Source: JACPNK01 sp964479745 (lineage in GTDB: Bacteria; Patescibacteriota; Minisyncoccia; 2-02-FULL-40-12; IGHO2-12-FULL-4). From it: a stretch of DNA of 11,560 bases. This document shows, piece after piece, positions 11,250-11,560 of this stretch. Each line of letters begins with the position of its first letter. Position 1 is the first letter of the stretch. Under the pieces are notes generated by a model. That model searched no databases. It had not been told where the DNA came from and saw only the letters and a list, made by a program, of their open reading frames with translations. The DNA lies in the NCBI GenBank assembly GCA_964479745.1, contig CAYZNJ010000021.1, forward strand, positions 1 to 11,560, given 5' to 3'. The position numbers and the translations under genes are program-made.

Positions 11250-11560
11250 ATTTATGAGAGTTTGATCCTAGCTCAGGATGAACGCTGGCGGCGTGGATGA
11301 TGCATGCAAGTCGAACGTGCTTCGTAGCAATACGGAGTGTCGTGGCGAACGAGTTAGTAACACATTGGTACGTACCTCGAAGCCGGGCATAACACCGCGA
11401 AAGCGGTGCTAATTCCCGATGGTCCCGCAAGGGTAAAGTCGAGCCATACACTCAGTATATTTTTTCTATTTAGCGGAGTGAATTTAAAACAAATTCGCGA
11501 CGCGAGGACGAAATTGTAGTTATTACTACATTGAGGACGAGCAACAAAGAAGTTGTTTTA
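11250..11560 (+). rRNA. rrs: 16S ribosomal RNA, 5' end (runs off the window, apparently interrupted)
   Basis: The small-subunit rRNA 5' domain is recognised from AGAGTTTGATCCTAGCTCAG (11257-11276), GATGAACGCTGGCGGCGTGG, GCATGCAAGTCGAACG and GTGGCGAACGAGTTAGTAAC. ACCGC-GAAA-GCGGT, GCTAATTCCCGATGG and CCC-GCAA-GGG follow. Counting back from the conserved AGAGTTTGATC places nucleotide 1 near 11250. The wording is divergent (GAGTTAGTAACACATTGG in place of GGGTGAGTAACACGTGGG; CTAGCTCAG in place of CTGGCTCAG), consistent with a CPR-type lineage. After GGGTAAAG (ending 11438) I can no longer match 16S: the expected second strand of the helix and the following conserved blocks do not appear before 11560. 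The last ~120 bases are therefore probably an insertion within the V2/helix 8-10 area, or an assembly join. Confidence 0.9.
11439..11560 (+). other. Putative structured insertion in the 16S rRNA gene
   Basis: The stretch forms three successive hairpins. First, GCGGAGTGAATTT (11473-11485) pairs with AAATTCGCGACGC (11491-11503), with a tandem G-A pair inside. Second, TGTAGT (11515-11520) pairs with ACTACA (11525-11530) and is flanked by the direct repeat GAGGACGA (11504-11511 and 11533-11540). Third, GCAAC pairs with GTTGT (11541-11556). Candidates are an RNase III-excised intervening sequence, the start of a self-splicing intron, or a mis-join. Nothing visible decides between them. Confidence 0.5.

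Noticed and set aside
11439..11560. Group II intron start
   Set aside because: No GTGYG 5' boundary is visible at the point where 16S similarity ends, and too little sequence is available to judge domains.

Overview
This window most likely comes from a Patescibacteria/CPR-type bacterium assembled from a metagenome. That is an inference. It rests on a divergent 16S 5' end, reduced housekeeping operons (rpsP-khpA-trmD without rimM or rplS), very short leaders before several core genes, and a large exported coiled-coil/low-complexity locus with no recognisable family. A 10-N scaffold gap and an apparent two-allele join inside trmD show that the sequence is a draft, probably from a mixed population.

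Layout. Bases 1-438 hold the 3' part of a nucleoside 2-deoxyribosyltransferase-like gene, broken by a 7-bp tandem duplication at its predicted catalytic motif. It converges on dnaE (435-3635, minus), and the two stop codons share one TTAA. Divergent from dnaE is a 61-aa double zinc-ribbon gene (3775-3960) with its own terminator. Then come rpmF (bL32), a long AT-rich palindromic hairpin, and nusB-rnc, which overlap by 8 bp. Next are rpsP (bS16), a possible 23-codon leader ORF, khpA, and a strong terminator. An exported L,D-transpeptidase-like gene (6570-7082, minus) sits divergently before trmD (7140-7892). Bases 8004-10907 form one open frame that looks like two exported proteins read in phase: a signal-peptide/coiled-coil/membrane-anchor protein (537 aa) and, from an internal Shine-Dalgarno and ATG, a second exported protein (430 aa) with an Asn/Ser-rich tract and a polyproline tail. 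After a terminator and about 240 bp of leader with two candidate promoters and a hairpin, a 16S rRNA gene starts near 11250. It departs from recognisable 16S sequence near 11439, where a hairpin-rich stretch runs to the window end.

How the parts relate. Most of the window is core information processing: replication (dnaE), ribosomal proteins (rpmF, rpsP), rRNA transcription and processing (nusB, rnc), RNA chaperoning (khpA) and tRNA modification (trmD), followed by an rRNA locus. Seven candidate promoters carry an extended -10 of the form TGnTAnnnT. Those of dnaE, rpmF and rpsP lie only 6-9 nt from the start codon, so these mRNAs are probably leaderless. By contrast, the zinc-ribbon gene and the exported proteins have clear Shine-Dalgarno sequences. 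The most unusual parts are the fused exported-protein locus with its 26-bp direct repeat, the apparent insertion in the 16S gene, the hairpin before nusB-rnc, and the assembly-related defects in trmD and the first gene.
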